A DNA stretch of 64,000 bases, from contig NZ_JAPFPW010000016.1 of the NCBI RefSeq assembly GCF_026155325.1, positions 1 through 64,000 of the forward strand. Reading direction: 5' to 3'. Origin of the DNA: Desulfobotulus pelophilus. GTDB lineage: Bacteria; Desulfobacterota; Desulfobacteria; Desulfobacterales; ASO4-4. Numbering within the stretch: the first letter of the stretch is position 1; each line of letters begins with the position of its first letter. The notes under the pieces are model-generated. The model ran no database searches, was not told where the DNA came from, and saw only the letters and a program-made list of their open reading frames with translations. The position numbers and the translations under genes are program-made. This document shows positions 28,217-37,111 of the stretch, one piece after another.

Positions 28217-29197
28217 CTACAGCTTCCAGAGAATCAAAAACACCAGACCGGCCATCACAAGAATCCAGACAAGAAGCCCAAGGCGGCCCACGATCCTTGC
28301 CGGGGTTTTATGCCATGAATTCATGGGAGAGATGCCCTGGGCAATCAGGGTCAGAATGGCGGCAAGATTAACGCCGCTGATATTCACAAAACACAGCAGA
28401 AAGGCCCCCCCGGCAAGGGTCCATGCCCCATCGCCAAGGAGCATTCCGCAGACCACAAGGGGTGGCATCAGGGCAACGGCCACCATCACCCCCGTAAGGG
28501 CTGCGGGTACGCCCGCAGTAAAAGCCAGGGTTCCGGCACATCCGGAGGCAAGGGAAAGAAACACATCTCCCAGCCCCACCTCTGTCCGGTTCATGATGGC
28601 GGAGACATCCCTGTCCACTCCCATCAGAAAACCGATACCGCCCGCAATGGCAAGGGTAATCAGGATTCCTGCACCACTGGCCCGCACCGCACTCACGGCA
28701 AGAGTGCGGCTACCCAGCACCAGAGAAAGGGCAAAAGCAATGTTCGGCGTTAAAAGCGGGGCAATGACCATGGCACCAATGACTATGGCCGTATCCCCGC
28801 GACGCAGACCGATGGCAGCTACCACAGCGGAAAGTATAACCGCCGCCACAAAAATACGGGAAACTTCCGCTCCGGAAGCAACATCGGTATACAGTTCTTC
28901 CCGACTGATGCGACCCTGCGTGGCTACCGTGTCATCCCTTCCGCCATCATAATGGGGGATGGTGGCTTCCACTGGAAAAAACACAGCCCTGAAGCCAGGC
29001 TGGTTCCCAAAGTGCCGACGCATAAGATCGGATACGGATTCTGTATGATTCTGGGGAAGAAGCAGGCGTACCAGAAAACCGCCCCCTTCCAGAGGCTCCT
29101 CCCAGCGATCAATAATCTGCTCTTCTTCCCGGAGCACAACATCCAGAAAGTCCCGGGTAACATCCGGTATTCTGGCCTGAAGCAAGCGCAGTGCCAT
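28217..29197 (-). CDS. TIGR00341/DUF389 family membrane protein
   Basis: 326 residues from ATG 29197 (AAGGA seven bases upstream; starts MALRLLQARIP). A ~100-residue cytoplasmic ferredoxin-like N-terminus precedes about six or seven membrane helices with the family motif IVIGAMVIAPLLTPNIAFAL and the repeat-like TLAFTAGVPAALTGVMVAVA-LMPPLVVCG. The function of the family is unknown. It is the last gene of the pyrR-moaB-hypothetical-DUF389 series on the minus strand. In-frame Met codons further upstream lack ribosome sites. Confidence 0.9.
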   Translation of the reverse strand: MALRLLQARIPDVTRDFLDVVLREEEQIIDRWEEPLEGGGFLVRLLLPQNHTESVSDLMRRHFGNQPGFRAVFFPVEATIPHYDGGRDDTVATQGRISREELYTDVASGAEVSRIFVAAVILSAVVAAIGLRRGDTAIVIGAMVIAPLLTPNIAFALSLVLGSRTLAVSAVRASGAGILITLAIAGGIGFLMGVDRDVSAIMNRTEVGLGDVFLSLASGCAGTLAFTAGVPAALTGVMVAVALMPPLVVCGMLLGDGAWTLAGGAFLLCFVNISGVNLAAILTLIAQGISPMNSWHKTPARIVGRLGLLVWILVMAGLVFLILWKL

Positions 29198-29296
29198 CAA
29201 CAGATCCTTCATTGAAGAGGTCGGCATAAACCGACAGCCAAACGTACCTGACAAAGCAAAAGGAGCAGGCCCGAATTACCGCCGGCTTACGGTTTT

Positions 29297-29698
29297 TCAG
29301 CCCTTTGCCGCCTCAGCGCAAGCTTCTGCCAGCCTTGCGCGCAGATAGGGAGCGGCCTCTGCCTCTTCCAGATCAAAGCAGTATCCGTCTTCGCCCAGAA
29401 GACCACCGGGAACCAGATCGCCCACCTCATCCGGATCCGTGACCATGTCTCCGTAAAAACATACGGAAAGCCAGCGGTTCTCCGGATCATCATCAATGAT
29501 GTCCACCATGGCAAAGAGGCGGCGGTTTTTCTGGTTCTCATGTTTTGCCCTGAGAGAAAAACTGACCCCCGGGCGCTCATTGAAATCCAGCTCTACGCCC
29601 TCCTGTTCCCTGAGAAACCGTAGAAACGCCTCAAACACCGGCCGGATGCCCGCAACGTCTGCGGTCCAGCCCGCCACAAACCTGTCTATGGATGACAT
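29297..29698 (-). CDS. Conserved-looking hypothetical protein, acidic
   Basis: 133 residues, soluble and acidic. It starts at ATG 29698 with GAGGT six bases upstream. Alternating strand/helix pattern (GVSFSLRAKHENQKNRRLFAMVDI and RWLSVCFYGDMVTDPDEVGD, then YLRARLAEACAEA) suggests a single compact alpha/beta domain. No family recognised. It sits about 100 bases after moaB and 100 before the DUF389 gene on the same strand. Confidence 0.7.
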   Translation of the reverse strand: MSSIDRFVAGWTADVAGIRPVFEAFLRFLREQEGVELDFNERPGVSFSLRAKHENQKNRRLFAMVDIIDDDPENRWLSVCFYGDMVTDPDEVGDLVPGGLLGEDGYCFDLEEAEAAPYLRARLAEACAEAAKG

Positions 29699-29794
29699 AA
29701 CCATACCTCAAAAACTCCTCCCGGTAAAAATAAAAATAAACAAAAGATTCATCATCCCCATCCTCCGCCATGGCCTTACCTTTTCCATGGCACG

Positions 29795-30301
29795 TCAATT
29801 CCGCAGATGGGAAACCAGATGACCTGCTTCCATGAAAATCAACTCCCTGCATGCCAGCTTACAGGCCTTGAGGCTTCCGGGTATGCAGAAAACCGCACTT
29901 TCACCGATACTGCCCGCAGCAGCCCGGGAAAGCATGGCAGCAGCCCCTATTTCCACAAAGGAAAGCTGCGCAAAAAGAGGACCAAAGGCTGTCAGTTCCT
30001 TGTGGAACAAAGGCCTGCAGGCTTCAATGGTCACATCTTTTCGGGTCAGTCCCGTACCACCGCTGACAATGACCACATCGGCCCTGTCTTCCCGCACCGC
30101 ATCCAGAACAGCTCCGCCGATGGCCAGAAAATCGTCCGGAATAATCCGGCGGCACACCAGCTCATGCCCCTCCTTCCGCACTTCTCCAGACATCCATCTG
30201 CCACTTTTATCATTATCCGGCGTGCGTGTACTGGAAACAATAAGAATGGCCATCCTAAGCTTTGGGATGGCCCCATGGTCTTTTATCCCTGGAAATTTCA
30301 C
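29795..30301 (-). CDS. moaB: Molybdenum cofactor biosynthesis protein MoaB/MogA
   Basis: 168 residues. MoCF_biosynth fold with IAILIVSS-type first strand (MAILIVSSTRTPDNDKSG), the signature VVIVSGGTGLTRKDVT and the late PGSLKACKLA. It adenylylates or inserts metal in the molybdopterin pathway, depending on subtype. It starts at a GTG overlapping the pyrR stop (GTGA) behind GGAGGT, so it is coupled to pyrR; an internal ATG at 30253 would remove the normal N-terminal extension. Confidence 0.92.
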   Translation of the reverse strand: MKFPGIKDHGAIPKLRMAILIVSSTRTPDNDKSGRWMSGEVRKEGHELVCRRIIPDDFLAIGGAVLDAVREDRADVVIVSGGTGLTRKDVTIEACRPLFHKELTAFGPLFAQLSFVEIGAAAMLSRAAAGSIGESAVFCIPGSLKACKLACRELIFMEAGHLVSHLRN

Positions 30302-30828
30302 AGCACCTCCACCAGCACAAGATCTTCCCCATCCTCCTCAACCACGCGGACATTGACGGTCTGGCCCTTTGCCGTTTCCACATACCGGCCGACAAAATCG
30401 GCATGAACAGGCAACTCCCTGTGGCCCCGGTCCACCAGCACGGCAAGACCGATACAACGGGGCCGTCCGAAATCAATCAGGGCATCCATGCCCGCTCTTG
30501 TGGTCCGGCCCGTATACAAAACGTCATCCACCAGCACCACATCCATTCCATCCACATCAAAGGGAATATCCGTAGAGCGCAGTACGGGATGCTGTGCGAT
30601 ACGCGTCCAGTCATCCCGGTACAGGGTAATATCCAGCGTTCCCTGCATTACGGGCACTTCCGATATCTCCTGAATCAGCGATGCAAGCCGTCTGGCCAGA
30701 AAAACGCCCCGGGTATGAATGCCCACAAGGGCAAGACGATCTGTTTCCGTATATCTTTCCAAAATTTCATAGGCCATACGGGTAAGAATGCGCTCCATAT
30801 CCCGTGGTCCAAGGATCTGCTTTTCCAT
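30298..30828 (-). CDS. pyrR: PyrR bifunctional pyrimidine regulator / uracil phosphoribosyltransferase
   Basis: 176 residues. Type I phosphoribosyltransferase with the PRPP loop VVLVDDVLYTGRTTRAGMD and the PyrR hallmark LVGIHTRGVFLARRL. Start at ATG 30828 with GGGAGGAT upstream; the frame extends to 30897 without homologous content. In Gram-positives PyrR binds pyr mRNA for attenuation; in many proteobacteria its role is unclear. No pyr operon adjoins it and no PyrR-binding leader was recognised at carA (54.9 kb). Confidence 0.95.
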   Translation of the reverse strand: MEKQILGPRDMERILTRMAYEILERYTETDRLALVGIHTRGVFLARRLASLIQEISEVPVMQGTLDITLYRDDWTRIAQHPVLRSTDIPFDVDGMDVVLVDDVLYTGRTTRAGMDALIDFGRPRCIGLAVLVDRGHRELPVHADFVGRYVETAKGQTVNVRVVEEDGEDLVLVEVL

Positions 30829-31147
30829 ATGGTATCCTCCCTGTTTGTACCCCATACACCTTAACGGATTCCACAACAGCTTACAAGAATCAGCCACGCT
30901 TCCCGCAAGCGGCAGGCCCAGCCAAAAAAGTTCAGTTTTTTTACAAACTGACTGTCTGATGAACAGGGATCCTTGTACACCATTGTTTCGTCACAAAAGA
31001 CTCTCACAACAATCGGCTTATGAATTAAAGGCTTATTTCTCTGAGAAGTCAAAAAAAACTCTCTGGAACAATATTTGCTGTTCCAATACTCCCGGAGCCA
31101 GCCCCAGCTGTGGGGCTGACAGAAAGTACTGAACAGGAGTGTACATC
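30829..31147. other. Divergent AT-rich promoter region with a short hairpin
   Basis: About 320 bases between pyrR and the zinc-ribbon/HAMP gene. It holds CAGTTT-TTTTAC-AAACTG (about 30937-30954) and a leader hairpin CAGCCCCA (31099-31106) / TGGGGCTG (31111-31118) with a GCTG loop, 30 bases before the start codon. Neither has a T-run. Confidence 0.45.
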
Positions 31148-32158
31148 ATGATTCTATTCTGTAAGGAATGCGGCCAGCGTTACCGCATCGATGACCGGAA
31201 GATTCCCGACAGCACCACGCAGCTGAAATGCCCCCAGTGTTCGGCAGCCATTCTCCTGCCCTCCAACCGGGCGGATGAATCGGAAGAAAGCCCGTTGCCA
31301 TCCGCCGAAGAAACCCCTGCCGAAACCCGGCCGGATCAGGCCACAGCCCCAAGATCCGGATCTTTTACCCAAAAAATCACCTTTCGCCTGCTCATGCCCT
31401 TTGTGCTTATTCTGTTGTCTGTGGCGGGTTGCATCCTGTATTCCTACTGGCAATCCATACCCTCCCTCATGGAAGAGCAGATCAACCAGCGAGCCTTTGC
31501 CATATCCCGTTCCTTCAGCGTATCCGTAACCCAACCCCTTCTCCTGAGAAACTATCTCGCCGTGAATCAGTCTGCCGCCCTGCATGCAGAACTGCCCGGC
31601 GTCGCCTATGTTGCCGTAAAAAACCGCGAAAACGCCATCGTAACGGGTCTTTTCGGCAGCATGGACCGATTTGACCCGGATTTTTCCAAAAATGCCATTG
31701 CCCGAGGCTTTCCCGCAGAAATTCTCCTGATGAATCCCATTGACCAAAACGAGGTATTTTCCGCCCGCAACATTCAGGTGGGAAACCGTAAAATTCATGA
31801 TGTGGCCGTAACCATACGGGGCAATGGCGGCGTGGTTCATGTGGGCCTTTTCATGGAAGATGCCGAAGCAGCCATCAAAAACAGCCTGAAACCCCTTGCT
31901 TTCATTCTCTCCTTTGTCTTTCTGGCAGGGGCCATCAGCCTGATATGGGTCAGCAGCAGCCTGACCGTGCCGCTGAAAAAACTGACCCGCTCTGCCAATG
32001 CCATCGCCCTTGGTGAGCTGAATACTCCCGTAAGCATCCAGGGCACAGGAGAAATAGCGGAGCTGGCAAAAGCCATCGAAGCCATGCGCATAGCCATCCG
32101 GTCGGCCTTCAACCGGCTTACAAACCGTTCCTCATCCACCGGAGCTTCCCGCCATTAA
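31148..32158 (+). CDS. Zinc-ribbon / HAMP membrane sensor-like protein without output domain
   Basis: 336 residues. An MJ0042-type zinc ribbon (FCKECGQRYRIDD...LKCPQCS) at residues 3-38 faces the cytoplasm. A Pro/Glu linker, a first membrane helix (FRLLMPFVLILLSVAGCILY), an extracytoplasmic sensor segment of about 150 residues, a second helix (AFILSFVFLAGAISLIW) and a HAMP domain (VPLKKLTRSANAIALGELNT) follow. There is no kinase, cyclase or methyl-accepting region after HAMP. ATG 31148 follows AGGAG. It is followed 30 bases later by a PhnD-like binding protein and probably works with it. Confidence 0.85.
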   Translation: MILFCKECGQRYRIDDRKIPDSTTQLKCPQCSAAILLPSNRADESEESPLPSAEETPAETRPDQATAPRSGSFTQKITFRLLMPFVLILLSVAGCILYSYWQSIPSLMEEQINQRAFAISRSFSVSVTQPLLLRNYLAVNQSAALHAELPGVAYVAVKNRENAIVTGLFGSMDRFDPDFSKNAIARGFPAEILLMNPIDQNEVFSARNIQVGNRKIHDVAVTIRGNGGVVHVGLFMEDAEAAIKNSLKPLAFILSFVFLAGAISLIWVSSSLTVPLKKLTRSANAIALGELNTPVSIQGTGEIAELAKAIEAMRIAIRSAFNRLTNRSSSTGASRH

Positions 32159-32188
32159 CAAACACCGCCTCTGCAGGAGGGTTTAATC

Positions 32189-33001
32189 GTGAGACTATCC
32201 TTTGCCGTGCTGCTGCTGTCTTTGCTCGCCCTGGTATCCGCATCCGCAGAAACCTACCGCCTTTCCATGCTTCCCCTGCACAGTCCCGAAGAGGTCATGG
32301 AAAGAATCAGCCCACTGGCCCTTTATCTTTCCGTCAGAACGGGGAAAAATATTATCCCCGTCATCTTCCGAAGTTACGGGGACTATGAAACAAGAGCCCT
32401 CTCCGGCGACATTGCCATTGGCTATCAGAACCCATCCGTATACATCCGCATATCCGATGTGCACGAACCCCTGTTCGTGGCAGAAGACAGCCTTGGCGGA
32501 ACCCGCTTCAGGGGACTGATCATAACCGCAGCAGACAGCCCCATCCAGTCCATTGAAGAGCTCAGGGGCAAACGGATAGCCATCGTCGGCCGCACATCCA
32601 CCGGTGGCTACCTGTCTCCCAGACTGGCCCTGATGGAAAAAGGCATTGATCCGGAAAAAGACTGCCACATCATTGAAGCCACGGACAACACCCAGGAAAA
32701 TGTAATCTTTTCCGTACACATGGGAGAGGTGGATGCGGGCTTTATCCGCGAATCAGCCCTTCACATGGCGGACACCTACCTGCCACCGGGCCGCATCCGG
32801 ATTCTTGCCGAAGGCCAGTGGATTCCCAACTACTGCCTTTCCGTCCACCGGAATATGCCGGAAGCCGTCAAAACGGCCATCCGGGAAGCTGTCATGGCCA
32901 TAAGACCCGAAGATCCTGTTCTGAAAAGCCTTCATATCCAGGGCTGGCACCCCATTGATGACGCAGCCTATCATCCCATACGGAGCCTCTCTCCTCCCTG
33001 A
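32189..33001 (+). CDS. PhnD-like periplasmic binding protein
   Basis: 270 residues with a GTG start behind CAGGAGGG. A Sec signal (MRLSFAVLLLSLLALVSASA) precedes a PBP2 fold with PhnD/TctC-like motifs: LHSPEEVMERISPLALYLS, AIGYQNPSVYIRI, SIEELRGKRIAIVGRTSTGGY and GEVDAGFIRESAL. Such proteins deliver phosphonate/phosphite to an ABC importer or act as ligand sensors for histidine kinases. No ABC permease or ATPase is nearby, so a sensory role with the upstream HAMP protein is the better guess. Followed by a terminator. Confidence 0.85.
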   Translation: MRLSFAVLLLSLLALVSASAETYRLSMLPLHSPEEVMERISPLALYLSVRTGKNIIPVIFRSYGDYETRALSGDIAIGYQNPSVYIRISDVHEPLFVAEDSLGGTRFRGLIITAADSPIQSIEELRGKRIAIVGRTSTGGYLSPRLALMEKGIDPEKDCHIIEATDNTQENVIFSVHMGEVDAGFIRESALHMADTYLPPGRIRILAEGQWIPNYCLSVHRNMPEAVKTAIREAVMAIRPEDPVLKSLHIQGWHPIDDAAYHPIRSLSPP

Positions 33002-33018
33002 ACCCGGCACAACCCCAT

Positions 33019-33048
33019 GAAGGGCGGACTCGTTTCCGCCCTTCTTTT
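33019..33048 (+). terminator. Intrinsic terminator after the PhnD-like gene
   Basis: Nine-base stem GAAGGGCGG (33019-33027) / CCGCCCTTC (33036-33044) with an 8-base loop and TTTT. It ends the zinc-ribbon/HAMP-PhnD two-gene unit. Confidence 0.85.
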
Positions 33049-33162
33049 CACCCAACCCCAACCGTTATCCATTTTTACAAAACCTGCCATTGCACGAAAA
33101 CCATGGAGTGGTATAATATAAAATTTATGAGCAAACGCCCCTCCCACTGGATTTGATACCCC

Positions 33163-34398
33163 ATGCCACTTGATTCTGACCTTCTCAACCTTGCCTCCAT
33201 CCTGTTTTGCATCCTTATGCTTTTCCTTTGTTCCGGACTTCTCTATTCCAGACAGAAACTGAAAGAAAAACTTCGGGATACGGAGTATTCTCTTGCCATC
33301 AGCGAAGAAAAGCGGCTTTTTATCCAAAAGGGGCAGGAATCTCTGGAACGTTCTCTGGAGAACCTCTGCGCTAAAATATCGGAAGAAAATCAACGCCACT
33401 TCCTGGAAATGGCGGACAGAAATTTTCGCCATCATCTGGAAAGCGCCGGTCATGCCATGGAAACAAGGGAGCTGAATTTCCGCAACCTTCTGGATCCTGT
33501 GCGGGAAATGCTTGTATCCTATGAAAAGGAAGTACACACCTTTGCCAAAGACCGGGAGCGCACCCTTGGCGACCTGCACCGTCAACTCTCCCTTCTGGGA
33601 AAGGCTCAGGAAGACCTTCAAAGCGAAACCCGGCGTCTTGTTTCCGCACTCCGACAGCCCCAGACCCGGGGCCGATGGGGAGAAAGCACCCTACGAAGGG
33701 TGGTGGAAATCAGCGGTCTTTCCAGCCACTGCGATTTCATGGAGCAGGTGCACACGGAAAACGAAGACGGACGGTTCCGGCCGGACATGCTGATTTCCCT
33801 GCCCGGCGGAAGGCAGGTGGTGATTGATGCCAAGGTTCCCCTTGCCGCCTATCTGGATGCCATGGAGGCGGAGAGTGATGAGAAACGCAAACAGTCCCTC
33901 ACCGCCCACAGCCGACAGGTAGCGGAACATGTGCGCCTGCTTTCAAAAAAAAACTACTGGCAGCAGTTTCAGCCCTCACCGGAATTTGTCATCCTCTTTA
34001 TTCCCGGTGAAAACTTCTTTTCCGCCGCACTGAATGAAAAACCGGAACTGCTGGAGCAGGCTGCTGCCAAAAATGTGCTTCTGGCCACACCGGGAACCCT
34101 CATTGCCATGCTGAAAACCATTGCCCTTGTATGGAGGGAACAGGAATCCTTTGAAAACAGCAAAAAGATTGTTTCCATGGGAAAAGAGTTGCACCAGCGG
34201 CTGCTGCGTTTCTGTGGTCACATGAACAAAATGGGACAGGAACTTGAAAAAAGTGTTAGCACATACAACCAGATGACCGGATCCTTTGAACGCCGCGTGA
34301 TTCCCTGCCTGCGTCAGTTTGAGGATCTCGGCATTGCCGGGGATACCCGCATTCCCGAACCAGGGCTGGTGGAAAACACCACAAAGCTGAAAGTCTGA
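33163..34398 (+). CDS. rmuC: DNA recombination protein RmuC
   Basis: 411 residues. One N-terminal membrane anchor (LASILFCILMLFLCSGLLY), a long coiled coil (about 30-150), then the RmuC nuclease-like domain with TRGRWGESTLRRVVEISGL, GRFRPDMLISLPGGRQVVID followed by AKVPLAAYLDA, and the VATPGTL-type segment (LLATPGTLIAMLKTIALVWR). In E. coli it limits rearrangements at short inverted repeats. A strong terminator lies 120 bases after its stop codon. Confidence 0.94.
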   Translation: MPLDSDLLNLASILFCILMLFLCSGLLYSRQKLKEKLRDTEYSLAISEEKRLFIQKGQESLERSLENLCAKISEENQRHFLEMADRNFRHHLESAGHAMETRELNFRNLLDPVREMLVSYEKEVHTFAKDRERTLGDLHRQLSLLGKAQEDLQSETRRLVSALRQPQTRGRWGESTLRRVVEISGLSSHCDFMEQVHTENEDGRFRPDMLISLPGGRQVVIDAKVPLAAYLDAMEAESDEKRKQSLTAHSRQVAEHVRLLSKKNYWQQFQPSPEFVILFIPGENFFSAALNEKPELLEQAAAKNVLLATPGTLIAMLKTIALVWREQESFENSKKIVSMGKELHQRLLRFCGHMNKMGQELEKSVSTYNQMTGSFERRVIPCLRQFEDLGIAGDTRIPEPGLVENTTKLKV

Positions 34399-34458
34399 TC
34401 CATAGTGCCCGCACATGAACAGAACCACACCCAGGGAGTCTATCAGGAGCTGAGCCGT

Positions 34459-35772
34459 ATGAATGTCCCGTTTTTTCCCGGAAAGAAGCAAAAAAAGACA
34501 GGAAATCCTGCTACGGAAAAAAAGCGGAGCCGCATGGGCTCCGCTTTTTTCCTCACTCTGTTTCTGGTGCTGCTGATCACTCTGGCAGCCTGCTCCGGTA
34601 AAACACCGCCCGTCCCACCAAAACAGGAAAGCCCGCCCCCCCTGATCCGGCTGGCCCCGGAAGCCTATCCTGTTTTCGGTGATGACCTCCAGTATGAAGG
34701 CCTGCTGTCCGTCCTGTATAAGAGCCTGGAATTCTACAGACGTCTTTCACCGGACCGGCCTGTCCGTTTTGGCGAAGATGTCTATCCAGCAAGCCACATG
34801 ATCACCACAACCCGGGAGCTGATGGCCATTGTGCACAGCGCCCCGGACCCGGAAACCCTGAACAGGGTAATCAAAGATAATTTCCTTGTATACAGGGCCG
34901 CAGGAACCCCACCACCGGGCAGCGAATCAAGGCCTCAGGGGAAAGTACTCTTTACGGGCTATTATGAACCCCTTCTGAAGGGAAGCCTGAGTCCCGGAAA
35001 AGACTTCTCTGTTCCTTTACACGGCATGCCCGATGACCTCAGAGAGGTGGATCTTTCACCCTTCGGCCAGGAATATGCGGGCAAACGCATTCGCGGTCGC
35101 TGGACAGGCCGGACCTTTGAACCCTATCCGGACAGGGATGCCATCTGTCATGAAAATGCCCTCGCAGGAAAGGCCCCTGTCATTGCCTATCTCTCCTGCC
35201 CCATCGACAAATTTTTTCTTCAGGTACAGGGCTCGGGCATTGTGTATCTGGAAGAAGGCGGCTTCATTCGCGTACACTACAGGGGCCAGAACGGCAGAGC
35301 CTACCGCTCCATCGGTACCCACCTCATTCAGACAGGCAAAGTGCCCAGAGAAGAGATGTCCATGCAGCGCATCCGTCGGTATCTGGAGGAAAATCCTCAG
35401 GAGCAGCGCTCCATCATGGCCTTCAATCCTTCCTATGTCTTTTTCCATACGGTAAGTGAAGGGCCCATCGGTGCCCTTGGCTTCTCCCTCACCCCGGGAA
35501 GATCTCTGGCCGTTGACCGGAGAATTTTTCCCGACGGCGCTCCGGTTTTCATTAAAACGCAGAAACCTCTTGTCTATGCCGATGGCAGCATCGCCGCATG
35601 GCAGAATTTTTCCCGTTTCATGGCGGCTCAGGATACGGGAGGAGCCATCCGCGGCAGCGGAAGAGCCGATATTTTCTGGGGGAACGACGGGTATGCGGAG
35701 ATTGCAGCAGGCCACCTGCAGCACCCGGGAGAAATGTATTTTCTGGTGCTAAAAAACCCTGATCCAGCCTGA
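34459..35772 (+). CDS. mltA: Membrane-bound lytic murein transglycosylase A (lipoprotein)
   Basis: About 437 residues. Lipoprotein signal with lipobox LAAC (LFLVLLITLAACSGK), then the MltA domain (FTGYYEPLLKGS) and the 3D domain with the catalytic aspartate in MAAQDTGGAIRGSGRADIFWG. It cleaves peptidoglycan glycan strands at the outer membrane. Start choice is uncertain: ATG 34459 has AGGAG ten bases upstream and gives a long basic leader; ATG 34534 gives a compact signal peptide but lies in the loop of a strong terminator hairpin. In-frame codons reach 34405. Confidence 0.9.
   Translation: MNVPFFPGKKQKKTGNPATEKKRSRMGSAFFLTLFLVLLITLAACSGKTPPVPPKQESPPPLIRLAPEAYPVFGDDLQYEGLLSVLYKSLEFYRRLSPDRPVRFGEDVYPASHMITTTRELMAIVHSAPDPETLNRVIKDNFLVYRAAGTPPPGSESRPQGKVLFTGYYEPLLKGSLSPGKDFSVPLHGMPDDLREVDLSPFGQEYAGKRIRGRWTGRTFEPYPDRDAICHENALAGKAPVIAYLSCPIDKFFLQVQGSGIVYLEEGGFIRVHYRGQNGRAYRSIGTHLIQTGKVPREEMSMQRIRRYLEENPQEQRSIMAFNPSYVFFHTVSEGPIGALGFSLTPGRSLAVDRRIFPDGAPVFIKTQKPLVYADGSIAAWQNFSRFMAAQDTGGAIRGSGRADIFWGNDGYAEIAAGHLQHPGEMYFLVLKNPDPA
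34518..34550 (+). terminator. Strong intrinsic terminator overlapping the mltA signal-peptide start
   Basis: Perfect 14-bp stem AAAAAAGCGGAGCC (34518-34531) / 34537-34550 with a 5-base loop (GCATG) and a T6 tail. It reads as a textbook terminator for rmuC, yet it is inside the mltA reading frame and its loop contains an in-frame ATG (34534). Confidence 0.8.
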
Positions 35773-35811
35773 CAACAGAGTGAGGGATACGGAAACAGGA
35801 GCCCAAAAAAT

Positions 35812-35853
35812 CAGGTACCGTTCCGGCGGCTGTTCTTTCCGGAACGGTACCTG
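35812..35853 (-). terminator. Hairpin terminator downstream of etfA
   Basis: Perfect 15-bp stem CAGGTACCGTTCCGG (35812-35826) / 35839-35853 with a 12-base loop. On the minus strand it is followed by ATTTTTT, so it terminates leftward transcription from the acd-etfB-etfA operon about 210 bases after etfA. It may also act after mltA, convergent on the other side. Confidence 0.7.
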
Positions 35854-36065
35854 CTACCAGCCCTTACCTGAAGACAAGGCACCTGTTCCCTACCCTTTTC
35901 GCTTGATAACAGCCAGGCTCCCGGGCGGATGCGAACCCCCCATGCTGACGCAATCTCATCCTCAGAATATCTTTCCCTCTGCAGAAGCAGGCAAAATTCG
36001 CCGCCTCAGACAGGTTGAGCTCTTTGATTACCATTGCAGCATGCAAGCGTACGGCCCCGCTCCTC

Positions 36066-37097
36066 CTACGAAACCTTTCTGGCTTTGCGGATCTGCTCAA
36101 TAAGGGCAGGGACAACCAGAGAGGCATCGCCGACAATGCCATAATGGGCAAAATTAAAAATTTCTGCATTGGAATCTTTATTAATGGCAACAATGGTTTT
36201 CGCACCGGACATGCCCGTAGTATGCTGCACCGTTCCGGAAACCCCACAGGCCATATAGAGTTCCGGCCTGACAGTCTTGCCGGTCTGCCCGATCTGGCAG
36301 TCATGGGTAATCAGACATGCCTCCACCACCGGACGGGTACCACCGACCTGAGCGTCCAGCTCCCGGGCCAGCTCTTCCAGCTTAGCAAAGGTCCGGGTAT
36401 CTCCGGCTCCCATCCCCACACAGACAATCCTCTCCGCTTCCCGGATATTGATACCACTGTGCTCCCGCTTTTTAACGGAAAGGACTTTCACCGGATCCGA
36501 CGCCTCGTCAATGGAAAGCTCCAGCCGGACCACCTCACCCTCACGGGAAGAATCTTTATCCGGCATTTCCATCACTCCCGGCCGTACGGTGGACATCTGG
36601 GGCCGGTGATCCGGGCAGAGAATGGTAGCCATAACATTGCCGCCAAAGGCAGGACGGGTGGAAACGAGTATTTTCTTTTCCTCATCAATATCCAGATGGG
36701 TACAGTCCGCCGTGCAACCGGTGTGCAGCCGGAAAGAAATACGGGGAGCCAGATCCCGGCCCACGGGGGACGCACCCACAAGCAGTACATCGGGCTTTCT
36801 CTTCCGGGCTTCCTCACATATGATATCCGTATAGAGGCCTGTGCGATACTGGGCCAGAGCCGGATCATCGGCAAGAAGAACAATGTCTGCGCCATATGCG
36901 ATCAGCTCTTCTGCCAGCGCTTGCACATTGTGACCGAGAAGGAAAGCCGTAAGGGGTACACCGAGTTTATCGGCAAGTTTGCGCCCTTCTCCCAGCATTT
37001 CCAGGGAAAGGGTGGTACGGGCCAGGTTGCCGTCCTGCTGCTCCGTGAAAACCCATACTCCCTTGTCATCACTGAAATCTTTTACTGTATCCGTCAT
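36066..37097 (-). CDS. etfA: Electron transfer flavoprotein alpha subunit (bifurcating-type)
   Basis: 343 residues. N-terminal domain, then the C-terminal FAD domain with GAGDTRTFAKLEELARELDA, CGVSGTVQHTTGMSGAKTIV and AINKDSNAEIFNFAHYGIVG. The segment TRPAFGGNVMATI followed by CPDHRPQMSTVRPGVM is the type seen in electron-bifurcating ETFs of anaerobes. It shuttles electrons with EtfB from the adjacent acyl-CoA dehydrogenase. It is the last gene of acd-etfB-etfA, 14 bases after etfB. Confidence 0.95.
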   Translation of the reverse strand: MTDTVKDFSDDKGVWVFTEQQDGNLARTTLSLEMLGEGRKLADKLGVPLTAFLLGHNVQALAEELIAYGADIVLLADDPALAQYRTGLYTDIICEEARKRKPDVLLVGASPVGRDLAPRISFRLHTGCTADCTHLDIDEEKKILVSTRPAFGGNVMATILCPDHRPQMSTVRPGVMEMPDKDSSREGEVVRLELSIDEASDPVKVLSVKKREHSGINIREAERIVCVGMGAGDTRTFAKLEELARELDAQVGGTRPVVEACLITHDCQIGQTGKTVRPELYMACGVSGTVQHTTGMSGAKTIVAINKDSNAEIFNFAHYGIVGDASLVVPALIEQIRKARKVS

Positions 37098-37111
37098 GAT
37101 AACTCACCCTG

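Noticed and set aside
31099-31118. Hairpin CAGCCCCA/TGGGGCTG as a terminator
   Set aside because: No T-run on either strand; it may only be a leader structure.
35900-35960. tRNA-like GGTTCGCATCC on the minus strand
   Set aside because: No acceptor, D or anticodon arms could be built around it.
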